Both the position numbers and the translations under genes were made by a program. Below, in pieces: positions 1-9,867 of a stretch of DNA of 64,000 bases. The stretch lies in contig NZ_LVWJ02000014.1 in assembly GCF_001625015.1 (NCBI RefSeq), positions 124,001 through 188,000 of the forward strand, read 5' to 3'. Position 1 is the stretch's first letter. Each line of letters begins with the position of its first letter. The stretch is from Lewinella sp. 4G2. GTDB taxonomy: Bacteria > Bacteroidota > Bacteroidia > Chitinophagales > Saprospiraceae. The notes below the pieces were generated by a model that worked only from the letters and a program-made list of their open reading frames with translations, did not search any database and had not been told where the DNA came from.

Positions 1-1
1 A

Positions 2-958
2 TCCGGGCGTTTTTACAGCCCCTTAGTCCGGACGATGGCCGCCAAGGAAAATATCGGCCAGGCGGAACTGGACAGCATCCCCGGAACGGGCGCCAAGGGA
101 CGGGTGAACAAGGCCGACATGATTGCCTACCTGAAACGCCGCGACAATTCCTTCGTCAACGGAACCGGCGCCCAACAATTCGCGGGCACCCTCGGGAAGA
201 CGGCTACCAAAGCGCCGGTAGCTACCCCCGCCACGAGCGTAAGTGGCGCGGACGAAGTGATCGCCATGGGCCGGATGCGCAAACTCATCGCCGACCACAT
301 GGTGATGAGCAAGGCGACCAGCCCCCACGTAACCAGTTTCATCGAGGTGGACGTGACGGACATCGTGAACTGGCGCAACCGCGTGAAAAACGGATTCCAG
401 CAAAAACACGGGCAGAAGATCACCTTTACGCCGATTTTCATTGAGGCCGTAGCGAAAGCCATTAAGGACTTCCCCCTTATCAACGTAAGCGTGGATGGGG
501 ACAACATCATCAAGAAGGCCAACATCAACATCGGGATGGCCGCCGCGCTTCCGACGGGCAACCTCATCGTACCAGTCATCAAAAATGCCGACCAACTCAA
601 CCTGCTCGGCGTGGCGAAGGCCGTTAACGATCTGGCCGGCCGCGCACGGGAGAACAAGCTCAAACCCGACGAAATCCAGGGCGGCACCTTTACGCTGACG
701 AACGTAGGCACCTTCGGCAACGTAATGGGCACCCCGATCATCAACCAGCCACAAGTCGCTATTCTTGCAGTAGGTGCCATCCGTAAGAAGCCCGCCGTAA
801 TCGAAACGGAATACGGCGATGTGATTGCCGTGCGCCAAATGATGTTCATGTCCCTCAGCTACGACCACCGCGTGGTGGATGGGTTCCTGGGTGGCAGCTT
901 CCTCCGCCGCGTTGGGGACTACCTCGAAGCTTTCGACGTGAACCGTTCGGACGTTTAG
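2..958 (+). CDS. 2-oxoacid dehydrogenase E2 (dihydrolipoamide acyltransferase), 3' part
   Basis: The reading frame is open from base 2, so the start lies outside the window; the first in-frame ATG (35) falls inside a conserved domain and is not the start. The first ~40 residues (SPLVR..., GTGAKGRVNKADM) are the peripheral E1/E3-subunit-binding domain. An Ala/Thr-rich linker follows, then the ~230-residue acyltransferase domain ending with the catalytic signature DHRVVDG about 30 residues from the C-terminus. The enzyme moves the acyl group from lipoyl-lysine to CoA in the core of a pyruvate or branched-chain 2-oxoacid dehydrogenase complex. The lipoyl domain(s) would lie upstream. Pyruvate dehydrogenase (pdhC-like) is the more likely complex, but the substrate cannot be told from this fragment. 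Confidence 0.93.
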   Translation, partial: SGRFYSPLVRTMAAKENIGQAELDSIPGTGAKGRVNKADMIAYLKRRDNSFVNGTGAQQFAGTLGKTATKAPVATPATSVSGADEVIAMGRMRKLIADHMVMSKATSPHVTSFIEVDVTDIVNWRNRVKNGFQQKHGQKITFTPIFIEAVAKAIKDFPLINVSVDGDNIIKKANINIGMAAALPTGNLIVPVIKNADQLNLLGVAKAVNDLAGRARENKLKPDEIQGGTFTLTNVGTFGNVMGTPIINQPQVAILAVGAIRKKPAVIETEYGDVIAVRQMMFMSLSYDHRVVDGFLGGSFLRRVGDYLEAFDVNRSDV

Positions 959-997
959 GGCCATTCCTTGATTAGTAAACTGATAGCCTACGGCGTT

Positions 998-1005
998 TAT
1001 CTTTG
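998..1005 (+). promoter_or_regulatory. Bacteroidota -7 promoter element TATCTTTG
   Basis: Exact match to the Bacteroidota -7 consensus TAnnTTTG, ending 5 nt before the ATG at 1011. A start site the usual ~7 nt downstream would give a leaderless or nearly leaderless mRNA. No TTTG -33 element is seen at the expected 19-nt spacing, so the call rests on the -7 box alone. Confidence 0.4.
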
Positions 1006-1010
1006 CTCCC

Positions 1011-2285
1011 ATGGCCATCAGACTCCTATTGCTCGTACTCTTCCTTCCCGCCCTCGCTCTGGGCCAGGAAAAGGGAACGATGAGTCGCGCCAGAGCTGAG
1101 TACACTTCGGGTGACTACCCAGCTACGATCCGTACGCTCCGCAACAGTAAAAGGCTGACGCGAAATGACCCCGAAGCCCGGCTCCTACTCGCCGTAAGTC
1201 TTTTCCATACTAATGACCTCCCCGCCGCCAAGGCAGAACTGGACGAACTGGTCAGCAACCGAGGGGATGCCTTTCCGGTAGCCCGCTTTTATCTGGGCCG
1301 GGTCTACCACGCCCAGAATCTCTTCCCCGAAGCCGCGGAAGCCTACAAAGAATACGCTCGCACTCTCGATCAGGAAGGGGAAGCCTGGCTGGCCGTAACG
1401 GCCCTCCTGCGGAATGTCGCGAACGGGATTCGAATGGCGAGTGGCGGAGAATCCGTTTTAGTCGACAACCTGGGACCCAAGGTCAACACACCTAATGATG
1501 AGTTCGGGGCAATTCCCAGCCAGTCCGGTTCCGGCCGGGTATACTTTACCGCCTTGCAACCCGGGATTCGGGGGACGGCGGGCCATACGGATATCCTCGT
1601 TACGGAAGCTTTCGGTACGGCCTGGGCACCCCGCGAAGCCTTCAACCCGCTGCTCAACACCCTATCAAACGAAACGGTGGTGGACATCAGCCCTTCCGGC
1701 AATCGAATCTATTACTTCCGGGGAGCCAGTGAACGGGAAGGGGAATACCTAGTTGACACTTTCCGGGCTGATGCGCCGACGGAACTCATCACCATTGCAC
1801 CCGAAGTAAACCTTTCTATTCGAACCCTTGACGTGACGCCCTTCTACGCTGCGGATGATGCCGTTTACTTCGCCAGCGACCGGCCAGACGGTTACGGTGG
1901 GCTCGATCTCTACCGCAAAGCGAGACTACCCGAGGGTGGCTACGGCCCCGCCGAAAACCTGGGCCCCACCGTAAATAGCCCGTACGATGAGATTAGCCCC
2001 TTCGTGGCCAACGATGGCCGGACGATCTACTTCAGTACTAACGACCCGGACTTTAGTATTGGGGGTTTTGACATCGTCCGCACCTTTCGCGTAAAGGGTG
2101 CGGAGGGGCAGTACACTTTACCGGTCAACGTCGGCCTCCCCATCAACTCGGCTGGCGACGATACGCACTTTCGATTGGCCCCGGATTCGTTTACTGCTTT
2201 CCTCACGAGTAACCGCAAGGACGGCTACGGAAAGCGCGATCTCTACGTCGCCTACTACCCCACCGCCAGACTGGAAATGCAATGA
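1011..2285 (+). CDS. TPR and PD40 beta-propeller envelope protein
   Basis: 424 residues with a clear Sec signal peptide (hydrophobic residues 4-18, cleavage near ALG-QE). Residues ~25-130 look like tetratricopeptide helices (repeated A..LL.VSLF / A.FYLGRVY). Residues ~150-420 hold PD40/TolB-type propeller strands: VYFASDRPDGYGGLDLYR, IYFSTNDPD...GGFDI, FLTSNRKDGYGKRDLY. This is the front half of the PorE/OmpA-type layout without a carboxypeptidase-regulatory or OmpA domain, so it probably acts in the periplasm or at the outer membrane as a scaffold. The stop codon overlaps the next start as ATGA, so the two genes are translationally coupled. The exact role is unknown. Confidence 0.8.
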   Translation: MAIRLLLLVLFLPALALGQEKGTMSRARAEYTSGDYPATIRTLRNSKRLTRNDPEARLLLAVSLFHTNDLPAAKAELDELVSNRGDAFPVARFYLGRVYHAQNLFPEAAEAYKEYARTLDQEGEAWLAVTALLRNVANGIRMASGGESVLVDNLGPKVNTPNDEFGAIPSQSGSGRVYFTALQPGIRGTAGHTDILVTEAFGTAWAPREAFNPLLNTLSNETVVDISPSGNRIYYFRGASEREGEYLVDTFRADAPTELITIAPEVNLSIRTLDVTPFYAADDAVYFASDRPDGYGGLDLYRKARLPEGGYGPAENLGPTVNSPYDEISPFVANDGRTIYFSTNDPDFSIGGFDIVRTFRVKGAEGQYTLPVNVGLPINSAGDDTHFRLAPDSFTAFLTSNRKDGYGKRDLYVAYYPTARLEMQ

Positions 2286-2797
2286 AGAAGGATTTCAACC
2301 GCCTCGTCAAAGAACTCGACGAGGATGAATTACGCGATGAGCTACGAATGCTCTACGACCGCTTTCCCATCCTGAAAGAGTACTACAAAATGGAGCTCGG
2401 CGCTTCTACCCAGCCCGTACTCGATAAGTACAAAAAGGATTTACGCCGGACCTTTTTTGCCGCGCGCCGCCGCGTCAGCCGCCGGGCCCGCAGCGAATCT
2501 AAAAAGGTCATAAAGGCCTTTGCGGCCATCTCCATTCACGATCGGGATTTGTTAGAACTCATCTTCTACCGCGCTGAGTTGATGGCCGAAGCGATCGCCC
2601 ACTACGGCATCACTAACGAATCGTTTATCGTAGCCGCCGTCAAAGCCTATGAAGAAGGGCTACAGTTCGCCGAACGGGAAGTCTTTCTGGACACCCACCG
2701 GGAACAGATCGAAGCCCTGGCCCGGTACTTTGAAGAAAACGTGCACTACGGTTCCTACTCATTGTGGCCCAGTTTCCGTAAGTACTACGAAGACTGA
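2282..2797 (+). CDS. DUF6155-like cytoplasmic protein
   Basis: 171 residues, no signal peptide, mostly helical and highly charged. The N-terminus (LVKELDEDELRDELRMLYDRFPILKEYY) followed by an Arg/Lys-rich stretch (~residues 55-75) resembles the DUF6155 family of Bacteroidota as I remember it; the match is from pattern, not from a search. The start ATG overlaps the preceding stop (ATGA), which fixes the start and implies co-expression with the TPR/PD40 gene. No catalytic motif is visible. The basic middle region could bind nucleic acid, but nothing shows that directly. The gene converges on the M16 peptidase gene 76 nt away, with no clear terminator between them. Confidence 0.7.
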   Translation: MKKDFNRLVKELDEDELRDELRMLYDRFPILKEYYKMELGASTQPVLDKYKKDLRRTFFAARRRVSRRARSESKKVIKAFAAISIHDRDLLELIFYRAELMAEAIAHYGITNESFIVAAVKAYEEGLQFAEREVFLDTHREQIEALARYFEENVHYGSYSLWPSFRKYYED

Positions 2798-2873
2798 CGC
2801 GTCAACGAATTTGAGGCTCAACTATGCGGTATCAATTGCCTACCAGGAAGAGCACCATTGCTTCATCTTTCAA

Positions 2874-5690
2874 TCAATTCAGCAACACCGGCTCTCCGTA
2901 TCCCAGCTTCCGCATCCGTGGCAACTGCGTAGCGGCGTCGCCCACTACCAGCCAGATCATTTCCCGTGGTTTGAGGTACTGATTGGCCGTCCGTTTGATG
3001 TCGTCCACTTCGGTAGCGCGGACGATGTCCTCCCGCTCCTTCACGTAATCGGATGACCAACCGTATTCGCTCATGTTGTTGAGGAGGTTGAGTTTTGCGC
3101 CGGCCGTTTCGAAGGCGCGGGCGTTACTCTTAGTCAGGAAGCTGCGGGTGGTTTCCAGGTCAGCTTCGGTGAAAGTCTCGGGGTATTCTTCGAGGATGCG
3201 CTTGATTTCCTGCAGGGATTCCAGCGTCACGTTGCTCCGTACGCCCGTTGAGATGCGGAAGGTGCCTTCCTCCGCGTCGCCGCTGAAGCCGGAGCGAATG
3301 CCGTAGGTGTAACCCTTTCCTTCGCGTAGCTCCTGCGTCAAGCGGGAAGCGAATCCCCCGCCGCCGAGGATGTAGTTCATTACGGTGGCTGGGTAGTAAT
3401 CGCGGTCCGTCACCGCTACGGATGGGTTCCCGATGGTGAGGACGGATTGCTTTGCTCCGGGGACGTCGTAGAAGTACACTTTAGCCTTGTCCACCTCCCG
3501 GGCGAGGGGCCAGTTCGGATCATCCAATTGTTTAGCGGCCCATTTCTCCTTCAGGTTGCTTAGAGAGTTGAGGACGGTTTCTTTATCCAGATCTCCCACT
3601 ACGTGGAGTTTCGCTACGGATGGAGAGATGAATTCCCGGTAGTAAGCCTTCAGGTCGTCCATCTCAATGGCGGCGACGCTTTCGGCCGTTCCGACGATTG
3701 GCAGGGCGCGGATGTTTTCCTTTCCGTAGAGTAGTTCGTCAAAGGCCTTCCGGGCGATGGCGTTGGGGGAAGCCTGGCTTTGCTCAATGCGGCTTAGTGC
3801 GGCGCGCCGGGCGATCTCTAGTTCTTCCTCATCCCAGCGGGGTTGGAGGAGGATTTCGGAAACCAGGTCCATCGTCGCGTCGTAGTTCCGGGCCAGGGTA
3901 TTCCCCGATACGCGAATGTCGTTACCCGAGCAATAGACATTGATGCGGGCGCCCAGTTGCTGGATGGCGCTCTCCAGTTCTTCGGTGGTTTTATTGGCGG
4001 TGCCCTTCGTCATCAGGGTAGCCAGGAGGTTGGCGGTGCCAGCCTTCTTCAGGGTTTCCCGAAGTTGACCGCCGGCGATGGCCATTTCAAAATTGACGAG
4101 GGGGACTTCACTATTTTCGATCCCGTATACCTTGAGACCATTCTCCAGGGTGGTTTCCCAGACTGTCGGCGGCACGGTGGTGATCTCAGCGCCGTACTCC
4201 GGTTCGGTAGCGCGGTCGAAGGAGGAAGGCGTCCGTTCGTATTCGGCGGCAATACTTGCATCAAACTCTTCCTCGGCGCCCTGCGTGATGGGTTCCTCAA
4301 CGACGTCCGCTTTGGTGCTGCCGGTCAGGACCAGGTCCGTGGCTCCCTTCGGTACAAAACTGGTGGCCACGTGGGCTTTGCCGGCGATGTACTTCTGGTA
4401 GACGCGCATTACGTCCGCCGTCGTCACGCCCAGGATGTTCTCGATGTCTTTCTCTACGAAGCCGGGGTCACCCGCAAACATATTGTACTGAGCCAGATTA
4501 AATCCCTTCCCGAGTACGCTGGAAAGCCCGTTGTAGAAACTCGTTTCCTGCCCCGCCTTGATCCGCGCCAGGTCCGCTTCGGAGATGCCCTCTTCCGCAA
4601 AGCGGGCAAAACCGGCCTCGATGGCGGCCATCACCGTATCCAGTGGGGTACCGGAGAAGGCACGGACGGATACGTAGGTCGCACCGGCTAGTTCGGAGCC
4701 GTACTGGTACATGTCCACGTCTGCCGCCAGTTCACGCTCTTCTACGATCACCTGGTTCAGGGGAGCTTTCTTTCCGTAGGCCAGGTACTCGGTAAGTACG
4801 TCGAGGGCGTAAGCGTCGGGGTGGTAATTTTCTACGCTGGGGAAAGCTAAGGTCAGTTCGGGGAGGCGGGCGAAGTTATCCTCGTGGTAAAGTTTTTTCG
4901 TTGCGGTCAGCGTAGCGGGAGCCTTGGGCATGTTTTCTACGTCTTGGCCGCGGGGGATCTCGCCGAAGTATTTTTCTACCCATTCTTTAGCCTGGGCTGG
5001 CTTGAAGTTGCCGGAGATGGTCAGGGTAACGTTGTTCGGTACGTACCAGCGGCGAAAGAATTCCTGCACGTCGGCCACCGTGGCGGCGTCCAGGTCCTCC
5101 AGTGAGCCGATCACTTGCCAATTATAGGGGTGGCCTGCGGGGAACATGGCCTTATCGATCACGTACTGGGTGTGGCCGTAGGGGCGGTTGTCCACGCTCT
5201 GTCGCTTTTCGTTTTTGACGACTTGCTTTTCCTTGGCCAGTACCGGATCGGTCACGGTGTTGATGAAGTAGCCGAGCTTATCCGCTTCGGCCCAGATCAT
5301 TTTTTCCAGCGCATCATTGGGTACGGTTTGGAAATAATTCGTCCGGTCCCGGTTCGTAGAGCCGTTTGCGCCGGAGCCGCCGATTCTGGCGCTCATGGCA
5401 TCCAGGCCACCTTTCCCGAGGTTTTCTGATTCCAGGAAGAGCAAGTGCTCAAAGAGGTGGGCGAAACCGGTACGGCCTTCCTTCTCCCGCGCGCTCCCAA
5501 CGTGTGCCGTCAGAGCTACGGCGACGACCGGGTCGGAGGTATCTACGTGCATCACCACGTCCAGTCCGTTTTCCAGCTCAAATTTTTCGAAGGGTACGGA
5601 GAAGTCGCTTTTCACCTCGCTGCCGCTATTTCCGGCATTACAGGCAAAGAGACCACAGAGCGCGGTCAAAAGAATCAGTCTGGCAATCAT
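2874..5690 (-). CDS. M16 family zinc metallopeptidase, lipoprotein, two-domain
   Basis: 938 residues. The N-terminus carries a lipobox (LFAC, Cys17), so the protein should be anchored to a membrane from the periplasmic side. The inverted zinc motif HxxEH is intact (His78, Glu81, His82), and Glu161 in VKNEKRQS sits at the normal distance for the third ligand. A second M16 domain (~residues 510-938) lacks the zinc motif, as in pitrilysin-like enzymes where it helps form the substrate chamber; the motif ARLPELTLAFP and the R..Y-type strand region near KGYTYGIRSGF fit the family. Likely role: degradation of peptides in the periplasm. It is the last gene of the minus-strand cluster that starts at ruvA. 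Confidence 0.93.
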   Translation of the reverse strand: MIARLILLTALCGLFACNAGNSGSEVKSDFSVPFEKFELENGLDVVMHVDTSDPVVAVALTAHVGSAREKEGRTGFAHLFEHLLFLESENLGKGGLDAMSARIGGSGANGSTNRDRTNYFQTVPNDALEKMIWAEADKLGYFINTVTDPVLAKEKQVVKNEKRQSVDNRPYGHTQYVIDKAMFPAGHPYNWQVIGSLEDLDAATVADVQEFFRRWYVPNNVTLTISGNFKPAQAKEWVEKYFGEIPRGQDVENMPKAPATLTATKKLYHEDNFARLPELTLAFPSVENYHPDAYALDVLTEYLAYGKKAPLNQVIVEERELAADVDMYQYGSELAGATYVSVRAFSGTPLDTVMAAIEAGFARFAEEGISEADLARIKAGQETSFYNGLSSVLGKGFNLAQYNMFAGDPGFVEKDIENILGVTTADVMRVYQKYIAGKAHVATSFVPKGATDLVLTGSTKADVVEEPITQGAEEEFDASIAAEYERTPSSFDRATEPEYGAEITTVPPTVWETTLENGLKVYGIENSEVPLVNFEMAIAGGQLRETLKKAGTANLLATLMTKGTANKTTEELESAIQQLGARINVYCSGNDIRVSGNTLARNYDATMDLVSEILLQPRWDEEELEIARRAALSRIEQSQASPNAIARKAFDELLYGKENIRALPIVGTAESVAAIEMDDLKAYYREFISPSVAKLHVVGDLDKETVLNSLSNLKEKWAAKQLDDPNWPLAREVDKAKVYFYDVPGAKQSVLTIGNPSVAVTDRDYYPATVMNYILGGGGFASRLTQELREGKGYTYGIRSGFSGDAEEGTFRISTGVRSNVTLESLQEIKRILEEYPETFTEADLETTRSFLTKSNARAFETAGAKLNLLNNMSEYGWSSDYVKEREDIVRATEVDDIKRTANQYLKPREMIWLVVGDAATQLPRMRKLGYGEPVLLN

Positions 5691-5722
5691 GGTAGGGTGA
5701 GTTAAGCGTCAATAGGTTTAGG

Positions 5723-5739
5723 GGCGCTGCCGCGGGTGC
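5723..5739 (+). repeat. Dispersed imperfect palindrome, copy 1
   Basis: GGCGCTGCCGCGGGTGC in the 135-bp gap between the FMN reductase stop and the M16 start, followed by purine-rich sequence (AGGGGAAGTGGG). Perfect match to the core shared by eight places in the window. Confidence 0.85.
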
Positions 5740-5825
5740 AGGGGAAGTGGGATAAAATTACGTGAACTTTGAAGAATGACCTCGGTGCAAGGACGGCGCC
5801 TGAAATTGAAGGGTTGCGTAATCCG

Positions 5826-6311
5826 TTAGAACGGTAATTGCTTTTCGATGACTACCATTTCGTCTTCAAGGTAGGCGTGGTAGTTGTGGAAGAAATCCAT
5901 TCCCAGGTACTCAGCCGTCCTGAAAAAAGGGTCGTAAAAGCTGGGTGGCACCTTTTTGTCCTGACCCACCGAGACCACTACGAGTTCCTTGCCCCGTAGC
6001 TGCCTTCCCAATTCTTTGTGGGTAATCAACAGGTCACTGAACCGGTCCAGGAAATTCTTGAGGAGCCCCGACATGGTGTACCAGTAGATCGGGGTGGCCA
6101 GCGTGATCTCATCCGCTCCTAAAATATAGTACCGGAAAACACCCAGGAACTGGTCATCCTCGGGGTAGTCCTGATCGTATCGAAAGGGGTAGATCTTGAA
6201 ATCGAGCAGGTCAATGGTCGTGGCCCTGCTCTTAGCGGCTAGATGTTCCACTACGCGGAAGGTATCTCCGTCCGCTCGTGCCGAAGCCTGAATGATGAGG
6301 TCTTTACCCAT
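5826..6311 (-). CDS. NADPH-dependent FMN reductase / flavodoxin-fold oxidoreductase
   Basis: 161 residues, cytoplasmic. The N-terminal strand and phosphate loop (LIIQASARADGDT) and the second FMN-contact segment (TPIYWYTMSGLLKNFLDRF) are typical of the NADPH-dependent FMN reductase and flavodoxin-like NAD(P)H:quinone reductase family. It should bind FMN and reduce flavin, quinone or another small acceptor with NAD(P)H; the substrate is not predictable. Its ATG directly follows the TAA of the upstream PD40 gene (TAAATG, no gap), so the two are translated from one message. Confidence 0.85.
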   Translation of the reverse strand: MGKDLIIQASARADGDTFRVVEHLAAKSRATTIDLLDFKIYPFRYDQDYPEDDQFLGVFRYYILGADEITLATPIYWYTMSGLLKNFLDRFSDLLITHKELGRQLRGKELVVVSVGQDKKVPPSFYDPFFRTAEYLGMDFFHNYHAYLEDEMVVIEKQLPF

Positions 6312-8537
6312 TTAGTACCGTACTTCTACCCGCTCACCTCCCTTTCCGGTTTCGTTATTTCCGAAACCGAAGATCTTGAAGTGGCGCTCCGCAATGCCGA
6401 GGTCCACCAATTCCAGTTGAAGGGTACGAGCGCGCTCTTCACTCAGTAATTGAGCGGCCCGTCGGTCCATATCAAGCGGGGTGTGGACGCGTACTTCAAC
6501 GACGCCACGCGCTTCCTGAATGATGCGGTACAATTGTTCCACCCCGCCGTAACCTTCTCCACTAATGTAGGCGGTGTTGGGTACGAAGCTGATGTCAATC
6601 AACTGCCCGGGCTCCGTAGAGCGGGGTGCGTAAGTGCGAGTCCGAACGTCGTCGGTACGAGATGAGCGCCGTGTCTGCGTAGTACTTCTATACTCAACTG
6701 GTGGTGCGTAGCCCCCTCCTCTGGCTTCCCAGGTATTACCAGCCGGTGTCTCATAGCTGCTGGGTCGGGCGGGTTCGTAGCGAGGAGTTGTGTACTGAGC
6801 GGGAGGCGGAGTATAGGCCGGTACGGACTGGTTTACGTACTGCTGGCCACGTAAACGTGCCAGTTCCTCCCTTAAGGCTTCCAGTTCCGTCTGCTCCCTT
6901 TGGTACTGTTCATCGATCCGGGTGGCCTCGGCGATGGCGGTTGGGTTTTTGGGGAGCGTCCGTTGTAGGTCGTATTCCCACCGCTGGGTGATCGTTTGGT
7001 TGTCGCCGTAAAAGGAGGGGGTAGGTGTTCCCTTTGCGGTTGAGCGGTTGAGGCTATCCCGGCGCTGCCGTTCCCGGATCTCGGCCAGTTCACTGGAGGC
7101 AGCCTGGCTGGTATTATTAACTCGAGTAGTTGGAAGCGCTTCCTGCTGCCTTGTTGTTGTGAGTGGATCCGAAGAACGGTTCCTTCCCGTTGGGTCTCCC
7201 GCCCGACTTTCCGTCGGCCGGCGGTAGCGTGACCCGCCGTCACTGATGCGCTGGCGTTCGCTTTGCTGGCGGTTGAACTTGGCCTTCATGGCTTCGATCT
7301 CCCGGAGTTGCTCATCCAGGCGTGCCTGCTCCAATGAGGAACGGGGTTGCGTATCCCGTAGGATTTGGGCCTCTAGTTGAAGGACCCGGTCGTAGTCAGC
7401 CTGGTCCAGCACTGCTTGCCGTTGGTAGCTTAATTCGTTCAGACTGGCCTCGTAAGCTTTTATTTGCTCGGTCAGTTTACGCACTTTGGTCGTTTGGGTA
7501 CGGCCAGTGATTTGGCTATCGGTGTACAATCCACCAACCGGGATGCCTACTTCGTCGATATCACTTAACTCATTTCCGTCGACGATGCGTTCATCGGTGC
7601 GCAAGAAGACAGACGTGCGATCTCCCAATTCAACGATTTGGCGGAGAGTAGCGCCACTCGTCAGATTGAGGACACCCGTCTGCGTGGAGGCGTCCACTAC
7701 CCGGCCGGGAGCGGGGTAATCTTTTGGGTTGACCATCATGCCCCGCAACTCCCCGGCATTGAGGGAGGGGTTAATGGCGACTACCGCCATGCTGTTTCTG
7801 GCATCATCCGTGAGCCCCAGGGAAAATCCCTTCACGGAGATTGGGATGGCGGTCAGCAGGGGCTCCTGCCCCCGTTCGGGTTGGCGGAACCAACCCTGCC
7901 CGGAGCGGAAGAAGTAGAGAGTGCGGCCGTCCGCAGCGAAGAAGGGTTTGGATTCATCCGTTGCGCCATTCAGCTCCGTTGCCGGTTCTGGGTTGGACCA
8001 GCTTCCATCCCTACTCAAAACACTTCGGTAGAAATCCTTTCCTGCCGTGCCTTCGCTGCGGGCGTAAATCAATTCGCCGGTCGCGAGGTTGTAGGCTACG
8101 TCTTCTTTGCTTGCCACGTCACTTGGCACCTGCGCCAGCGCCCTGCTCTTCCAACCACGGCCATCTCGCTGGAGAATAGCCAAATGAAAGGGGCCATCGC
8201 CCCGAAGCACGGCGAGGCGGTTTCCGTCGGCGCTGAAACCTAAGGGGCGGTCGGCGCGCGCCGTATTGATGGGTGCCCCAACGTTCACGGCCCGGTTCCA
8301 ACTACCATTGGCGTTGCGGGTGCGCATCCAAATATCGGCGGCTTTATCGCGGCCCTGGTTATTTTTAAAGTCCGGCCGGACGAAGTAGAGTTCGGTTGCG
8401 GCGGGGTTTAGTACAGGTTGAATTTCGACGGTCTTGCCGCTTCCAATCACCGCTGCGTCGCGTTGGGCGAACAGTGCACTAGGGCTGCAAGTGAGCAACA
8501 TCAGGAGGGAAAGAGAGACCCAGAATAGATTTTTCAC
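6312..8537 (-). CDS. PD40 propeller, coiled-coil and degenerate OmpA-like protein
   Basis: 741 residues from a GTG at 8537, chosen because it gives a standard signal peptide (VKNLFWVSLSLLMLL...ALFAQ). An upstream GTG at 8612 would add 25 residues rich in Lys/Arg/Pro with no signal character. PD40-like strands fill ~residues 30-270 (LYFVRPDFKNNQGRDKAADIW, GRTLYFFRSGQGW). A long charged, Gln/Arg-rich region with coiled coils follows (~340-440 and ~510-560), then a Pro/Thr/Tyr-rich linker. The C-terminus (~655-741) resembles an OmpA peptidoglycan-binding domain (LLSEERARTLQLELVDLGI, ERVEVRY) but lacks the usual D..N..G segment. Probably an envelope protein tied to the nearby type IX secretion gene sprA. 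Confidence 0.75.
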   Translation of the reverse strand: MKNLFWVSLSLLMLLTCSPSALFAQRDAAVIGSGKTVEIQPVLNPAATELYFVRPDFKNNQGRDKAADIWMRTRNANGSWNRAVNVGAPINTARADRPLGFSADGNRLAVLRGDGPFHLAILQRDGRGWKSRALAQVPSDVASKEDVAYNLATGELIYARSEGTAGKDFYRSVLSRDGSWSNPEPATELNGATDESKPFFAADGRTLYFFRSGQGWFRQPERGQEPLLTAIPISVKGFSLGLTDDARNSMAVVAINPSLNAGELRGMMVNPKDYPAPGRVVDASTQTGVLNLTSGATLRQIVELGDRTSVFLRTDERIVDGNELSDIDEVGIPVGGLYTDSQITGRTQTTKVRKLTEQIKAYEASLNELSYQRQAVLDQADYDRVLQLEAQILRDTQPRSSLEQARLDEQLREIEAMKAKFNRQQSERQRISDGGSRYRRPTESRAGDPTGRNRSSDPLTTTRQQEALPTTRVNNTSQAASSELAEIRERQRRDSLNRSTAKGTPTPSFYGDNQTITQRWEYDLQRTLPKNPTAIAEATRIDEQYQREQTELEALREELARLRGQQYVNQSVPAYTPPPAQYTTPRYEPARPSSYETPAGNTWEARGGGYAPPVEYRSTTQTRRSSRTDDVRTRTYAPRSTEPGQLIDISFVPNTAYISGEGYGGVEQLYRIIQEARGVVEVRVHTPLDMDRRAAQLLSEERARTLQLELVDLGIAERHFKIFGFGNNETGKGGERVEVRY

Positions 8538-8649
8538 AGTGATCGCTTTGGCCTTGAGACGCGGGCGGGCGGGTTTGGTCAACGCCGGCGCTGCCTTAAG
8601 ATAACGATTCACCGCTATATGTGGTTGCCTTTCCGTTTCCGGAGGCTAC

Positions 8650-9762
8650 TTACCCGGCGTCAAAATCCACTTCAATTTCCGGGGTGGTGGCGTGCGCCTG
8701 GCAGGTAAGGATAAAACCATTGGCTACTTCCTCATCGTCGAGGGCAAAGCAGACTTCCATCTTTGCGCCGCCCTTGACGACTTTGGCCATGCAGGTAGAA
8801 CAAGCCCCCGCCAGACAACTGTAGGGAGGCTGAGCGCCGGCCGCCAGCAAGCCGTCGAGTACCGTCTGGCCGGGTTCCAACTGAACGCTGTGGGACTTCC
8901 CGCTGATGGTAGCCGTGACCTTCGCCTGGTCCACTTCACCGGAGACGGGCTTATCGCTACGGACACTATTAGCCGAGACAAAGCGCTCGGTGTGGATGTG
9001 CTTTTTGAGGACGCCGAGGCCGAGGAGTGCCTGCTCCACGTCATCGATCATCTTGCCGGGGCCGCAAATGAAATACTGGCGGTCCTCCACCATTGCTGGG
9101 TGGCGCTGCATGAATTCCTGAACCGCCTTGATGCCGATGCGACCAGTGGCTCCCCGCCACTGGGGCTTGCTCCGGCTGAAGAAGCCCTTCAGGCCACTCG
9201 CCTTGAATTTCTTGGGCCGGGAGAGCGTGTGCTCTACCTCCAACTGGCCCTCATAGCGCTTTTGCAACTGCTTAAGCTGCTCCTCAAAGATGATGGAGTT
9301 CTCGTCGCGGTTACCGTAAAACAGGTGGACCTTAGATTGGGGCTCGGCCTCCAATACCGACTGCAGGATGGACATCAGCGGCGTGATGCCACTTCCCGCG
9401 CCGAAGAGAAAGTACTCACGGCGGCGAGCGTGGTCCGGCTTTAGCTTAAAGCGCCCTTCGGGAGGCATGACGGCTACCGTATCGCCGGCGGCTAGCCGAT
9501 CCGGAATGTGGTTGCTGATGACGCCGCCCTTCACCCGCTTGACGGTAACGGCGATCTTTTCCTCGTGGGGCGCGGAACACATACTGTAGGCCCGGCGCTC
9601 CTCCTTACCGTTGATGACGAACTTTAGGGTGAGGTACTGACCGGCCTCGTACGCAAATTCGTCCGCCAAGTCAGTGGGTACGTCGAAGGCTACCGTAACG
9701 GCCTGGTCCGTTTCCGTAGTGATGCTGGCAATGGTGAGGTCGTAAAACGTGGGCTGGCTCAT
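8650..9762 (-). CDS. Ferredoxin--NADP reductase-like flavoprotein with 2Fe-2S domain (PaaE type)
   Basis: 370 residues, cytoplasmic. Three modules in order: an FAD-binding barrel with the RxYS motif (Arg57-Ser60, RAYSMCSAP), an NAD(P)-binding domain with GAGSGITP (~121-128) and CGPGKM (~230), and a C-terminal plant-type 2Fe-2S ferredoxin domain with ligands Cys316, Cys321, Cys324 and Cys354. This is the layout of phenylacetyl-CoA epoxidase reductase PaaE and related oxygenase reductases, passing electrons from NAD(P)H through FAD to the iron-sulfur cluster. No paaABCD genes are nearby, so a more general reductase partner is likely. In Bacteroidota such a stand-alone gene is common. It lies between sprA and the PD40 gene on the same strand. 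Confidence 0.92.
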   Translation of the reverse strand: MSQPTFYDLTIASITTETDQAVTVAFDVPTDLADEFAYEAGQYLTLKFVINGKEERRAYSMCSAPHEEKIAVTVKRVKGGVISNHIPDRLAAGDTVAVMPPEGRFKLKPDHARRREYFLFGAGSGITPLMSILQSVLEAEPQSKVHLFYGNRDENSIIFEEQLKQLQKRYEGQLEVEHTLSRPKKFKASGLKGFFSRSKPQWRGATGRIGIKAVQEFMQRHPAMVEDRQYFICGPGKMIDDVEQALLGLGVLKKHIHTERFVSANSVRSDKPVSGEVDQAKVTATISGKSHSVQLEPGQTVLDGLLAAGAQPPYSCLAGACSTCMAKVVKGGAKMEVCFALDDEEVANGFILTCQAHATTPEIEVDFDAG

Positions 9763-9867
9763 GCAGGAAGGCGGTTAGGCAGGCGAATGTCGGAACTATC
9801 GGGGGCATTTCCTTCCCCTACCCTCTCCGGAGTGGATTGGTTACTGTTTTTTGACAAGAAGGGTGTT